Shown: one piece after another, positions 16,717-25,681 of the stretch | Numbering within the stretch: position 1 is the stretch's first letter | Layout of the letters: each line of letters begins with the position of its first letter | Source: an uncultured Acidimicrobiales bacterium | GTDB lineage: Bacteria; Actinomycetota; Acidimicrobiia; Acidimicrobiales; SHLQ01 | Reading direction: 5' to 3' | NCBI GenBank assembly: GCA_938015295.1 | Contig: CALLQB010000035.1 | Span: forward strand, 62,001-126,000 | Length of the DNA: 64,000 bases | Notes under the pieces: model-generated | Databases searched by the model: none | Told to the model about the DNA's origin: nothing | What the model saw: the letters and a program-made list of their open reading frames with translations, nothing else | Made by a program: the position numbers and the translations under genes

Positions 16717-18855
16717 TTAGCGCCGCTCGAACAACTCGGCCGCTTTGTGCGCTTCGATGGCCAGATCCTGCGAGAGGGTGTCGGCGATGAAGTCGCTGAA
16801 GTGGAGTCCGTCTTCGCGTGCCGACGGGTCGCCAGCTAGTTCTGCCACAAACTCGCCGTCGACACAGACCGAGTCGTAGAGGTCATAGAGGCCGACCCCC
16901 GGGCCAGCGTCGGCGGTGAGTTCGGCGAGAAGCTCGTTGACGTTCTCGACAGCGCCGTCGATGATGCCTAACTCGGCCGCTTTGGTGGCTTCAACGCAGG
17001 GCACGTTGACCCACACAACGGCAACGCCTTGATCGACAAAGCGACGCTGTAACGCCGCGTAGTTGTCTAGTAGCCGCTCGCTGAATTCGGGAGAATCGGG
17101 CAAATCGAAGGGTTCCTCAGGGCTGAGGCGACGCGGGAGAAGATCGACCGGGCCAGCGACGAGAATCGCTACTTCAGCGCCGCTGTCGGCCAAGACATTG
17201 TCGGCGACCTCGTTGTTTTGGCGGCAGGCGGGACGAATCTGATCGGGCCACTCGATTTCTCCACCAATCGCCAGACCGCAGCCACCGAAGGTCGCGTTGC
17301 CCACCGATGGAAGGTCGAGTGCTTCGGCGCGTCTGGCTAGACCATTAAAGAGGTTGTCTCCGAGCGAGTCGCCAACGACCATCATGACCGGCGGCGGACC
17401 ATCGAGCGAAGGGGGCTCGGTTGTGGTGGTCGTCGTGGTTGTGGTTGCCGGTGCGGTTGTCGCTGTGGCTTGGCTCTCGTCTGCGACCGACGTGGGAGGA
17501 GACGTGACGCTTGTGGTGGACGGCGATGCGACGACCACACCTTCTTCGTTGTCGGCATCGCCAAGAAGATCAACACCTTGCTCGTCGTCGAAGGAGGCCT
17601 GCAGTTGTTCGGGACGTCCAACATCGGAGTAGGCAACGGCCATGCCAACGACGAAGATCGCTGCGACACCTAATGCGAGAGCGCTCGATGTCACCTTCAT
17701 CCCGGGTCGTTCGCCCCGTCGGAACGGTTGTTCGAGGTAATGGAACGATAACCAGGCGAAGGCGAAGGTCAGGATCAGGCGAACGATAAACAACGGCCAG
17801 ATCGAAAGTCCGGTCGATGATTCGTCGACCCACAGAAAGATTGGCCAGTGGTACAGATATGCGCCATAGGAGATGCCGCCCAACCACCGGAGCGCTGGTT
17901 GGCTCAGGATTGAGACCAACGGGCCCGAGCGCTGCGTTGCGGCACAAATGATGCATGCCGTGACGAGTGCGTACACAAAGAACCCACCACGCAGGAGGAA
18001 TCCGGTACCAAGGTCGAGGAAGATCCATGAGGCTACCGAGATCAGCAATGCGAGTGCGCCAGCCGCAGCGAACGCCGGATTGGACTGGATCAGCTGGCGG
18101 CCGCGTGGCGTCGCAAAGGCGATGGCCAGCAAGGCGCCGACCAGAATCTCGGCTGCGCGCACGTCGGTGCCGTTGTAGATGCGGTCGAACCCCGACAGTA
18201 CGAACGTCGAGCCGACCGACAGTGCCAGCAGCACGGCCAGCAGTCCGCCGAACTTCGCCGGCGAGAGGCGGAGCTTGGTGAGCACAATCATCGCAAGTAA
18301 GGGGAAGAACACGTAAAACTGCTCTTCAATCGACAGCGACCAGAAGTGCGCCGCCGGGCTCGAATCGCCACCTCCGAAGAGGTCCTCGTAACCAGCGCCC
18401 TCGGGCGGGAAGGCAAAGCGCCAATTGGCGAGATATATCAGGCCGGCAAAGAGGTCGCCATTGAGCCGGTCCATGACGCCGGTGCCGGTGAAGTTCGCAT
18501 CGCCCTGGAGCCGTTCGAGCGAGTGCCAGCTAACAAAGATGAGCACAACAACGGCGACAGCCGCCGGCATCAAACGCCGGAATCGTCGCACCCAGAACGC
18601 TCCGAGGGCAATGGCACCCTCGCGTCGCTGTTCGGCCAGCAGCAGCGACGTGATGAGGAAACCCGAAAGGGTGAAGAAGGTCGACACGCCGAGGAAGCCG
18701 CCGCTCGCCCACGAGAACTCGGCGTGAAAGATCAACACAGCGGCGACCGCAAGGCCTCGCAGGCCATCGAGAGCCGGAAAATGCGGGAAGCGCTCGAATT
18801 CGGCCTCGCCAGTCGATGGACTGGCCTCAGCGATGGCAGGATCGGTCACAGACAT
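16717..18855 (-). CDS. acyltransferase 3 with C-terminal SGNH domain (OafA-type)
   Basis: Two-domain surface O-acylase of 712 residues. The membrane half (about residues 25-415) holds LDGLRGLAVAAVLIFHAEF with the catalytic-type His, GVSTFFTLSGFLITSLL, and RRFRRLMPAA. A low-complexity Thr/Ser linker with a run of ATTTTTTTTTEP-type residues (about 440-480) leads to an SGNH domain that begins MMVVGDSLGDNLF (about 487) and ends with EDGLHFSD. In characterised relatives the membrane domain moves acyl groups across the membrane and the SGNH domain places them on the glycan. It is transcribed toward the glycan cluster and probably modifies its product. Confidence 0.93.
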   Translation of the reverse strand: MSVTDPAIAEASPSTGEAEFERFPHFPALDGLRGLAVAAVLIFHAEFSWASGGFLGVSTFFTLSGFLITSLLLAEQRREGAIALGAFWVRRFRRLMPAAVAVVVLIFVSWHSLERLQGDANFTGTGVMDRLNGDLFAGLIYLANWRFAFPPEGAGYEDLFGGGDSSPAAHFWSLSIEEQFYVFFPLLAMIVLTKLRLSPAKFGGLLAVLLALSVGSTFVLSGFDRIYNGTDVRAAEILVGALLAIAFATPRGRQLIQSNPAFAAAGALALLISVASWIFLDLGTGFLLRGGFFVYALVTACIICAATQRSGPLVSILSQPALRWLGGISYGAYLYHWPIFLWVDESSTGLSIWPLFIVRLILTFAFAWLSFHYLEQPFRRGERPGMKVTSSALALGVAAIFVVGMAVAYSDVGRPEQLQASFDDEQGVDLLGDADNEEGVVVASPSTTSVTSPPTSVADESQATATTAPATTTTTTTTTEPPSLDGPPPVMMVVGDSLGDNLFNGLARRAEALDLPSVGNATFGGCGLAIGGEIEWPDQIRPACRQNNEVADNVLADSGAEVAILVAGPVDLLPRRLSPEEPFDLPDSPEFSERLLDNYAALQRRFVDQGVAVVWVNVPCVEATKAAELGIIDGAVENVNELLAELTADAGPGVGLYDLYDSVCVDGEFVAELAGDPSAREDGLHFSDFIADTLSQDLAIEAHKAAELFERR

Positions 18856-18966
18856 CTTGAGTTCTCGAATCGGCGGGGGCAGGCTGCTTTTGAGTACGAC
18901 ATACAGCGAAGTGACAATCTAGAACGTCAAGCGATGCTTTTCGTGCTTTTCGGCGGTTTTCGGACG

Positions 18967-19380
18967 CTAATCGTCATACGAGGGTCGGCGCCGCGACGAC
19001 TTCACCTGCGCACGCTGCTTTTTGCTCTTTATCCGACGTTCCTTCGCCCCTCGGCTGGGTTTGGTGGCCCGCCGCTTCTTGGTCACCACGCGGGCCCCGG
19101 CGACTTTCGCTCGAAGCCGTTCAAGGGCAAGTTCTCGGTTTCGGTGCTGCGACCGGGTCTCGTCGACGCTCACCATCAGTTCGTCACCGTGTCGCTCGAC
19201 GAGCTGTTGCTGTTGCTCGGGGCGGAGGCCTTCGATATCGGTGATTGCAAGACGAGCAATCGCGCGCGTGTTGGACCGGTTGGCATGTTGACCGCCGGGG
19301 CCTTGACTGGTCGTGAAGGTCCAGCTGATCGCATCGAGCGGTATTCGACAGCCCGAGTCGACAACAAGAAATGACCTCAT
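18967..19380 (-). CDS. arfB: alternative ribosome-rescue factor ArfB (peptidyl-tRNA hydrolase)
   Basis: Protein of about 137 residues with the class I release-factor catalytic motif in SQGPGGQHANRSNT (GGQ at about residues 29-31), which hydrolyses peptidyl-tRNA on stalled ribosomes. The C-terminal 40 residues are very basic (KSKKQRAQVKSSRRR), the tail that in ArfB/YaeJ enters the empty mRNA channel. There is no codon-recognition domain, and the length matches ArfB. The ATG at 19380 gives the standard short N-terminus; an upstream start at 19401 is possible. Its 5' end faces the divergent hydrolase gene. Confidence 0.9.
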   Translation of the reverse strand: MRSFLVVDSGCRIPLDAISWTFTTSQGPGGQHANRSNTRAIARLAITDIEGLRPEQQQQLVERHGDELMVSVDETRSQHRNRELALERLRAKVAGARVVTKKRRATKPSRGAKERRIKSKKQRAQVKSSRRRPSYDD

Positions 19381-19423
19381 AGAAGAAAGGGTACGGCGCA
19401 TCGCGGTTCGTTACGCTGCACCT

Positions 19424-20110
19424 ATGTCTGGACATCCGATAATTCTTCTTCACGGTCTTGCAGGATCGACGGCGACAACTTGGCAAAGCAACGGCTGGCT
19501 TGACCTCATCGAGGAGGGCGGCCGCACTGCTGTAGGCATTGATCAGCTCGGCCACGGCACCGCTGCCAAGCCACATGACTCGGCGGCGTACGACGGGCTC
19601 GAGGACCAGGTTCTTGTCGAGGCACCCGACGGCATGCTCGACGCCATCGGGTTCTCGATGGGCGCCCGCACGCTGCTGTATCTCGCCGCCACGAACCCAG
19701 ACCGGTTCGACAAGATCGTGGTGAGCGGTGTCGGCGCAAACCTGTTTGACACCGACCCGAGCCGGCATCAAGCGATTCGTGACGGTATCGCCGGGAACCC
19801 CGCCGAGGACAACCCTGTAGCGCAGTACTTCGCTGGTTTAGCGAACCAGCCCGACGTCGATGCCGCTGCTCTCAAGGCGGTGCTCGGCCGCACATCGCCA
19901 TCGCTCACCAAAGAAATGATCGCCTCGATCTCTATTCCGGTGCTGGTGGTACTTGGCGACAAAGACTTTGCCGGACCAGCAACACCGTTACTAGAAACAC
20001 TCCCGAACGCAACCCACGTAGCGCTTCGCAATACCGACCATTTCGCGACGCCGAAATCGTTCGATTTCATCGATGCAGCTTTGGAGTTCCTCGACGCGCA
20101 ACCGTTCTGA
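19424..20110 (+). CDS. alpha/beta hydrolase
   Basis: Small alpha/beta-hydrolase of 228 residues. HGLAGST near residue 9 is the oxyanion-hole loop, GFSMGA (about residues 77-82) is the nucleophile elbow with Ser, LGDKDF carries the likely acid, and NTDHFATP the catalytic His. Substrate is not deducible; a carboxylesterase or lactonase-type role is generic for such proteins. The ATG at 19424 lies right before the first core strand (SGHPIILLHG), so I prefer it over upstream starts that overlap the arfB N-terminus. Divergent from arfB. Confidence 0.85.
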   Translation: MSGHPIILLHGLAGSTATTWQSNGWLDLIEEGGRTAVGIDQLGHGTAAKPHDSAAYDGLEDQVLVEAPDGMLDAIGFSMGARTLLYLAATNPDRFDKIVVSGVGANLFDTDPSRHQAIRDGIAGNPAEDNPVAQYFAGLANQPDVDAAALKAVLGRTSPSLTKEMIASISIPVLVVLGDKDFAGPATPLLETLPNATHVALRNTDHFATPKSFDFIDAALEFLDAQPF

Positions 20111-20151
20111 CCAGACTGAACATTCTGGCCAGACTGACTGGTGAGACTTGT

Positions 20152-21021
20152 TTACCGGAGAGCGAACACTTCAGGTGGCGGTGGCCCCCAACGTCGCAGA
20201 GCAGCGTCTCGTAGCGCGTACACCCGTGCTTTGCCTGACCAGTAGTCGGCACGAGTCGAAGGGCGCACGACGCCTGCGACAAGTTGCCAAACGGCCAACA
20301 GCGAGCGAAAGGCCACCTGCTTTGCCCCAAAGTGATCGCCTAAAAGGAGCAGCGTGTTGCGCTCTTTTAGGTAGTCGACAATCGGAGCTGGGGTGTTGAC
20401 GTGTTGGTTGTAGACGCGTGCGCCCCGCACGAGGCCAACCTCCCAGTGAGCGCTCTTTGCTCGAAGCCCGAGATCAGCTTCTTCGCAGTAGGCGAAATAC
20501 CGTTCGTCGAAAAGGCCGATTTCGGCCAGACAATCGCGATGCGCCATCAAGAGGGTGCCGTGCGGATAGTCGGCCGGCTGGAAGCCCTTATCGACCGTCG
20601 ACGGCGCGTCGATCGTGCCAAGAAACGGCTGGACTTCGGGGGTGAGGCCGTCGCCAACATCGGCGCTCATCAGGCCAACTCGGCGCCCTTCGGCCGCGTC
20701 GAGCATTGCGGCAAGCGTGCCGTCGCCAGGGTGGGCGTCGTGCGGTGCAATGACGCTCCACTGGGTGCCACCGGACTGCGCTAGCCAGTGCTGCCATCCC
20801 CTGTTGGCACCCGGGCCGAAGCCGCTGTTGTGACCCATTTCGAGCAGTGTGACATCACCGGCAACGTGAGTCTTGAGGTAGTCGAGTTCTTCGGGCCGCG
20901 AGCCGTTGTCGACGACGATGATCTCGGTGACCTCTGGTTGTTGACGAAATTTCGCGATCGTCTCGACGCAGGGACGCGCCTGATTCCAGTGAATGAGAAT
21001 GACAGCAACAGATCTCGGCAC
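20152..21021 (-). CDS. GT2 family glycosyltransferase (rhamnosyltransferase-like)
   Basis: GT-A enzyme of 289 residues. VAVILIHWNQARPC begins the fold, IIVVDNGSRPEE is the nucleotide-sugar loop, and NSGFGPGANRGW (about residues 66-77) is characteristic of the WbbL/rhamnosyltransferase-type GT2 branch. The downstream block FDERYFAYCEEADLGLRAK carries the E-x-D-x-x-x-R-like catalytic region. No transmembrane segment is evident. It sits 46 nt downstream of the CvnA-like gene on the same strand rather than in the main glycan cluster. Sugar specificity is not established. Confidence 0.88.
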   Translation of the reverse strand: MPRSVAVILIHWNQARPCVETIAKFRQQPEVTEIIVVDNGSRPEELDYLKTHVAGDVTLLEMGHNSGFGPGANRGWQHWLAQSGGTQWSVIAPHDAHPGDGTLAAMLDAAEGRRVGLMSADVGDGLTPEVQPFLGTIDAPSTVDKGFQPADYPHGTLLMAHRDCLAEIGLFDERYFAYCEEADLGLRAKSAHWEVGLVRGARVYNQHVNTPAPIVDYLKERNTLLLLGDHFGAKQVAFRSLLAVWQLVAGVVRPSTRADYWSGKARVYALRDAALRRWGPPPPEVFALR

Positions 21022-21067
21022 AGCGAGACTCTAGTGGCCTGCCCGATCGGCGGCCGTGCCGACTTCG

Positions 21068-24058
21068 CTATTTCGGCGTGCTGCCCAGGCGGTACTTTGC
21101 AACCATCTCGCGTACTTCATCTGGGGTCTTGGCTGGACGGTTCGCTGTGCGAAGCCCTGTTGGTGAGACGTCGCGCGGTAGCACCCGGCAATGGCCGCCG
21201 GGGACTCGCTGCGTAAGGGCACTTCCTGGTTCGGGTGCATCCTCAACCCGTTCGGGGAGTTTCTCGAGCAGGCTATCGAGCGCTGCATACCTCGACGCCT
21301 TACCACTTGGGCGTCGTGGTCGGTCGTGGCGTTTCTCGACCGGACCGCCCGTGTGGGGTGTCGCTGCCTCGTCGGTTGCTTCGGCGGCATGCGACGAGCC
21401 AGCGACGTCGGAGAAAGTGGAGGTATCGATGGATTCGGCAGAATCGTGACCCGATGGCGGCTCGGCAAGAGCGACTAGTGGTGCGGGCTTGTCGCGCACA
21501 AAGGGAACAAACACCTCCTGTTCAAAGGTGTCAAAGGCGTCGAGGTCGTCGGTCGTGTCCTCGACTGGCTCTTCGGCGGGTTCATCGTCGGGTTCTTCGA
21601 CTGGCTCTAGGGCTGATTGTTCGACCGTGTCTGCCGGCGCAGTAAACGGCGAGTGTTCCCATGGATCGTCGACGGCGACCTTTGGCTCGGTCGTGTCTTC
21701 GATGGTGTCGTAGCTTGCGACGTCATCGTCGGCAAAGGGGCTGGCATCAAAATCAAAGGGTTCCGACGGTGTGTCGGTGCTTGCAACGATGTCGTCTATT
21801 GCAGGGTCTTCATTTGCAGGGTCTTCATTTGCAGGGTCTTCTGAGGGAGGGTCCTCTGAGGAAGGATCGCCGGCGTCAAAGGTGGCCACCGCAGGCTCAT
21901 GTATCTCGTACTCGGCCCCCACGAGATCGGTTGCGAAGGGATCCATGTCGAGGTCAGCGGACGCGCTCTCTTCGGTGTCGATGTCGTCGCTACCGGTGTC
22001 GTACGTGAACTCAGCAGCAGGCAACGTGCGGTCAAAGGACGCCGGCCCGGGCTCTTGTGTGTCCAGTGTGTCCGGCTCTGACGCAACGAGGGTCGTCTCA
22101 TTGGTGTCAGGAGCACTGTCGTCAGAGCGGGGCTTGCCTGCCTCGATCGCTTCGCCCTCAATCTCTTGTGCCTCAAGATGGTCGTCAGGGGCGACGGTCT
22201 CTTCGTCAACAGCCCTTTCAGCTATCTCGGCCAGGTGAGCAACATCGTGTTCCGACGAATCGAACGCAAGCCGCTCGAAGACCGCGTCGGCAGGTACCGT
22301 CACGTGCGTCGCAACTCCTGAAACCGCGCCATCGGCGAAAACGACATCGGCGCCAGACCGCTGAGCGAGCGTAGCCAGAGCCACGCTGCCGAGCGCCGGG
22401 ACCGTCGCAACCGAAATCTCCGGGGCCGACGAAAGTAGCGTGTTCAACCGCACCATCTCTTCGACAGGCATCGCGGCGCCCGAATCTTCGACCATCAGTA
22501 CTAAGGAACCCTGAGCACTTAGCTGGCAGCCAATCTCCACCATTGCCTCAGGCGGCGAACTTAGCAGTGCGTTCTCAAGAAGCTCGGAAAGAAGATGTTC
22601 GATGTCGCGAGCGATAGCACCGGCGATCATTACATCGTCGACTTGTGCGACCCGCACGCGATCGGCGCCCGCAGCTGCTTCGATCACGTGGTCGAGGATG
22701 TCTTTCGCTGATTTGTCGGCACCGGCTGGTGAGTGGTCCGACCGCTGCCCAGTCGAGACGGCCGATAGAGCGTTCAGGCCTGCGACGTCTCTTTCAAGAC
22801 GAGCCGTGTGGCTTGCGAGCTGGTGAAGCTCCTCGCGGCGAGCGGTGTTTGGCTCGTCTCGGCCCATGCTGTCGATTAAGGCTCGTTGTGCGTCTGTCGA
22901 CAGCTGCAATCGCTGGGCGATCGAGGAAAAGATGCCGCTAGTGACTTGCTCGTGATCTGCTCGCTGTTGCTGGTGTGCACTCGACACCGCTTTTTGGACG
23001 TCGGCGAATGCTTGCCCAACCGGCGCCGTCGCGCTCGTGACCTCTGGAGTCAGTTCAGGAACAGCGGCGGCGGCCTTCGCCGAAGTAAACAGCGCCGGCA
23101 CCGAAATCTCCGCGTACGACGACAGGCTGCTCGAGAGGCTATCGAGTTCTCGCGACGCCCGACCGAACACGAGCGCTCCGAGTGCCAACGCCGCGACGAT
23201 ACCTAGGCCAGCGATGAGCATCACGAGGCGATCGGGAAAGGCCGAAGGTTCGGGTGCAGGGCCCGTCGAGGCTACTGCTTGGGCGTAGGCCACCTCGCCG
23301 ACTGCCAGTTGTCGTTGTGCGTAGCCATCCGTCCATTCGTTGAGGGTGACCACGTCGCCGTTGAGTAATCGGGTGCGAAGCTCGCCCGTTTGGTCGAGGA
23401 GTGCAGCAAGATTCGATGGCGTTTCGAAGCCAACGTTGGCGAAGCTCTGGTCGACGATATCTGCCATGCCAGCTATACGAGTTCGCTGCGCTCGCGGTGC
23501 AGTTTTTGCGTTCGCAAGCTCAGCGCCTTCCACGCCAACCGCGGCATCGTAGCGGGCAGCCAGCAACAGGCTTGCCACGCCATTTTCGTCGCCGCTTGCT
23601 GCGGATGCCCGGGCCCGCACCACATCGGCAAACTCCAGGAGGCGATCGGATTCATCGGTGATACCCGAGCCCTCCGCGGCCGAAGGCGCAGGTTGATTCG
23701 TCGCATCGTCGGCAACAACGTCGGCTGCGGTGCCCCGAGCACGATCTAGCAGGCTGCGAATCTGTGAAGGATCAACCCCGGTCGCCGACCATTCTGCAAG
23801 CACCGCGTCAGTCTTTGCGCGACGCTCGGCCTGGGCTTGCTGACTGGCATCGCCATCGGCAGCGTGACGTTTCGCGGCGGCGATCGATTCGAGGTGGACA
23901 GCTTCGATGACCTCGGCTGTCTGCGGCCAAACGTTGACCACAACCTTTGGGATGGCCGGCGGATTCAGCGCAGTTACCGCAAAAACAGCGAGTAAGGCCA
24001 CCACCGGCGCGAGCAGAGCGACCAAAAAGAGCTTTCGGCTCGACAGGCTTTGCCGCAC
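21068..24058 (-). CDS. CvnA-like NIT-domain pseudo-sensor kinase with long acidic tail
   Basis: Membrane protein of 996 residues. It has an N-terminal transmembrane helix (about 10-31), an extracytoplasmic helical region resembling nitrate/nitrite-sensing (NIT) domains, a second transmembrane helix (about 278-300), a HAMP-like linker and a degenerate GHKL ATPase domain (about 400-600) with HLLSELLENAL (N-box) and EDSGAAM (G1). The phosphoacceptor region is altered: the Asp-His pair common in CvnA proteins is missing. An acidic, repetitive region of some 300 residues follows, then a conserved-looking end PAKTPDEVREMVAKYRLG as in Streptomyces conservon CvnA proteins. The usual conservon partners (roadblock, DUF742, GTPase) are not adjacent. 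Autokinase activity is doubtful. Confidence 0.75.
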   Translation of the reverse strand: MRQSLSSRKLFLVALLAPVVALLAVFAVTALNPPAIPKVVVNVWPQTAEVIEAVHLESIAAAKRHAADGDASQQAQAERRAKTDAVLAEWSATGVDPSQIRSLLDRARGTAADVVADDATNQPAPSAAEGSGITDESDRLLEFADVVRARASAASGDENGVASLLLAARYDAAVGVEGAELANAKTAPRAQRTRIAGMADIVDQSFANVGFETPSNLAALLDQTGELRTRLLNGDVVTLNEWTDGYAQRQLAVGEVAYAQAVASTGPAPEPSAFPDRLVMLIAGLGIVAALALGALVFGRASRELDSLSSSLSSYAEISVPALFTSAKAAAAVPELTPEVTSATAPVGQAFADVQKAVSSAHQQQRADHEQVTSGIFSSIAQRLQLSTDAQRALIDSMGRDEPNTARREELHQLASHTARLERDVAGLNALSAVSTGQRSDHSPAGADKSAKDILDHVIEAAAGADRVRVAQVDDVMIAGAIARDIEHLLSELLENALLSSPPEAMVEIGCQLSAQGSLVLMVEDSGAAMPVEEMVRLNTLLSSAPEISVATVPALGSVALATLAQRSGADVVFADGAVSGVATHVTVPADAVFERLAFDSSEHDVAHLAEIAERAVDEETVAPDDHLEAQEIEGEAIEAGKPRSDDSAPDTNETTLVASEPDTLDTQEPGPASFDRTLPAAEFTYDTGSDDIDTEESASADLDMDPFATDLVGAEYEIHEPAVATFDAGDPSSEDPPSEDPANEDPANEDPAIDDIVASTDTPSEPFDFDASPFADDDVASYDTIEDTTEPKVAVDDPWEHSPFTAPADTVEQSALEPVEEPDDEPAEEPVEDTTDDLDAFDTFEQEVFVPFVRDKPAPLVALAEPPSGHDSAESIDTSTFSDVAGSSHAAEATDEAATPHTGGPVEKRHDRPRRPSGKASRYAALDSLLEKLPERVEDAPEPGSALTQRVPGGHCRVLPRDVSPTGLRTANRPAKTPDEVREMVAKYRLGSTPK
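21801..21865. repeat. 15-bp tandem repeat inside the CvnA-like gene
   Basis: Two identical 15-bp units (GCAGGGTCTTCATTT at 21801 and 21816) are followed by diverging copies at 21831 and 21846 and a partial fifth. On the coding (minus) strand they give a Ser/Asn-Glu-Asp-Pro pentapeptide repeat within the acidic tail. The in-frame unit length means copy-number change would preserve the reading frame. Confidence 0.85.
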
Positions 24059-24108
24059 AGCGATTCCTCACGCATTGGGAAAGCGGGGGCCACTACAGCA
24101 TCCCGCGG

Positions 24109-24140
24109 GTACATAGTGGGTCGACGGACCCACTATGTAC
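24109..24140 (-). terminator. perfect 14-bp inverted repeat between gltD and the CvnA-like gene
   Basis: GTACATAGTGGGTC (24109-24122) is followed by a 4-nt loop and its exact reverse complement (24127-24140). The element lies 78 nt after the gltD stop and 50 nt before the CvnA-like start, both on the minus strand. The stem is very stable, but neither side has a T-run, so it could be a hairpin-only terminator for gltBD or an operator/RNA element of the downstream gene. Confidence 0.55.
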
Positions 24141-24217
24141 ATCGCCGGTTTTGGCCAAACCTTGAGCGCTGTCTACTGATGGCCTGTCCGCAGTGAAGGT
24201 GCGAAGAACTACCGCGT

Positions 24218-25681
24218 TTACCCGATAGGCATCGTCGTAGGTGTGACTGGCGACGGAAGTTGTGTCGAGCCCATAAGGCTGCGATCGACAGCTGCCGCGC
24301 ACGACCGGCCTTCGGCGATCGCCCACACAATGAGCGACTGGCCTCGGCCCGTGTCGCCACACACATACACTCCGTCAACGCTGCTCCGCCACTCGGCGTC
24401 GCGCTGTACGTTGCCACGGGCGGTAAGTTCGCAGCCCAGACCGTCGAGTAACTCGTTCTTTTCGGGGCCAACGAAACCCATAGCGAGCAGCACCAACTGC
24501 GCGGGAAAGTCGCGCTCGGTTCCGGCGATGGGCTCGAACGACATACGTCCGTCGGTGAACTGTTGCTCGACGCGGACGGTTCGCAGCGCCGACACGTGGC
24601 CATCGTCGTCGGCAACAAACTCGAGGGTGTTGATCGCGTACTCGCGTTCGCCACCCTCTTCATGGGCCGACGAAACACGATGCACCAAGGGCCACATGGG
24701 CCATGGTGTGGAGGAATCGCGGGTTGCAGGCGCCTGCGGCATGATTTCGAACTGATGGATCGAGGCTGCACCGTGCCGATGCGAAGTACCAAGGCAATCG
24801 GCACCGGTGTCACCACCGCCAATGATGACAACGTCTTTGCCCTTTGCCGAGAACGGATGCTCGGCGAGATCCCCGGCGACGACGCGGTTCGCGGGCGGCA
24901 AAAACTCCATCGCCTGGTAGATGCCTGACGATTCTCGGCCCGGAATCGGCAGATCGCGCCACGCCGTCGCTCCGCCCGCGAGCACCACCGCGTCGAACTG
25001 ATCACGAAGATCGTCGGCGGTAATGTCGACGCCAACATTCACATTGGTTCGAAATTCGGTACCTTCAGCGCTCATCTGCGCAAGACGGCGATCGAGAACC
25101 CGCTTCTCCATCTTGAACTCGGGGATACCGTAGCGAAGCAGGCCACCGATGCGGTCGGCGCGTTCAAAAACCACTACGTCGTGTCCAGCGCGGGTGAGCT
25201 GCTGCGCAACGGCAAGACCAGCGGGGCCAGAACCGACGATCGCAACAGACTTGCCAGTCTTCACCGTCGGCATTTCCGGGGTGACCCACCCCTCTGCCCA
25301 AGCTCTCTCGATGATCTCTACCTCTACCTGTTTTATGGCAACAGGATCATCGCTGATTCCCAGCACGCAGGAACCTTCGCATGGGGCCGGGCACAACCGG
25401 CCAGTAAATTCAGGAAAGTTGTTTGTTGCGTGCAACCGGTCGATTGCCTCACGCCACTGGTCGCGGTACACGAGGTCGTTCCAGTCGGGAATCAGGTTTC
25501 CGAGCGGGCAGCCGTTGTTGCAGAACGGGATGCCACAGTCCATGCAGCGAGCCGCCTGGTCTTTCAGCTTGTCGCTGGGAAAGTTCTCGTAGACCTCGTC
25601 CCAATCGAGTATCCGGACCGGAATGGAACGACGGGTCGGGAGCTCGCGACCGTGCTTGAGAAATCCACGTGGGTCAGCCAT
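24218..25681 (-). CDS. gltD: glutamate synthase (NADPH) small subunit
   Basis: Protein of 487 residues that passes electrons from NAD(P)H through FAD and iron-sulfur clusters to the large subunit. The N-terminal part has the Cys cluster AARCMDCGIPFCNNGCPLGN and a second one in RLCPAPCEGSCVLGI, ligands for [4Fe-4S] clusters. It is followed by the FAD motif VAIVGSGPAGLAVAQQL and the NAD(P) motif VVIIGGGDTGADCLGTS. The ATG at 25681 (MADPRGFLKH) is the family start; a longer frame to 25720 is not needed. It lies 120 nt after gltB on the same strand, forming gltBD. Confidence 0.96.
   Translation of the reverse strand: MADPRGFLKHGRELPTRRSIPVRILDWDEVYENFPSDKLKDQAARCMDCGIPFCNNGCPLGNLIPDWNDLVYRDQWREAIDRLHATNNFPEFTGRLCPAPCEGSCVLGISDDPVAIKQVEVEIIERAWAEGWVTPEMPTVKTGKSVAIVGSGPAGLAVAQQLTRAGHDVVVFERADRIGGLLRYGIPEFKMEKRVLDRRLAQMSAEGTEFRTNVNVGVDITADDLRDQFDAVVLAGGATAWRDLPIPGRESSGIYQAMEFLPPANRVVAGDLAEHPFSAKGKDVVIIGGGDTGADCLGTSHRHGAASIHQFEIMPQAPATRDSSTPWPMWPLVHRVSSAHEEGGEREYAINTLEFVADDDGHVSALRTVRVEQQFTDGRMSFEPIAGTERDFPAQLVLLAMGFVGPEKNELLDGLGCELTARGNVQRDAEWRSSVDGVYVCGDTGRGQSLIVWAIAEGRSCAAAVDRSLMGSTQLPSPVTPTTMPIG

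Noticed and set aside
18346-19374. 342-codon plus-strand frame opposite the OafA-SGNH and arfB genes
   Set aside because: Low-complexity charged translation and antisense to two well-supported genes.
20107-20145. Repeated CCAGACTGA words and a TCTGGCCAGA palindrome between the hydrolase and GT2 stops
   Set aside because: Short, imperfect and without a T-tract; may be a weak shared terminator but not enough to call.
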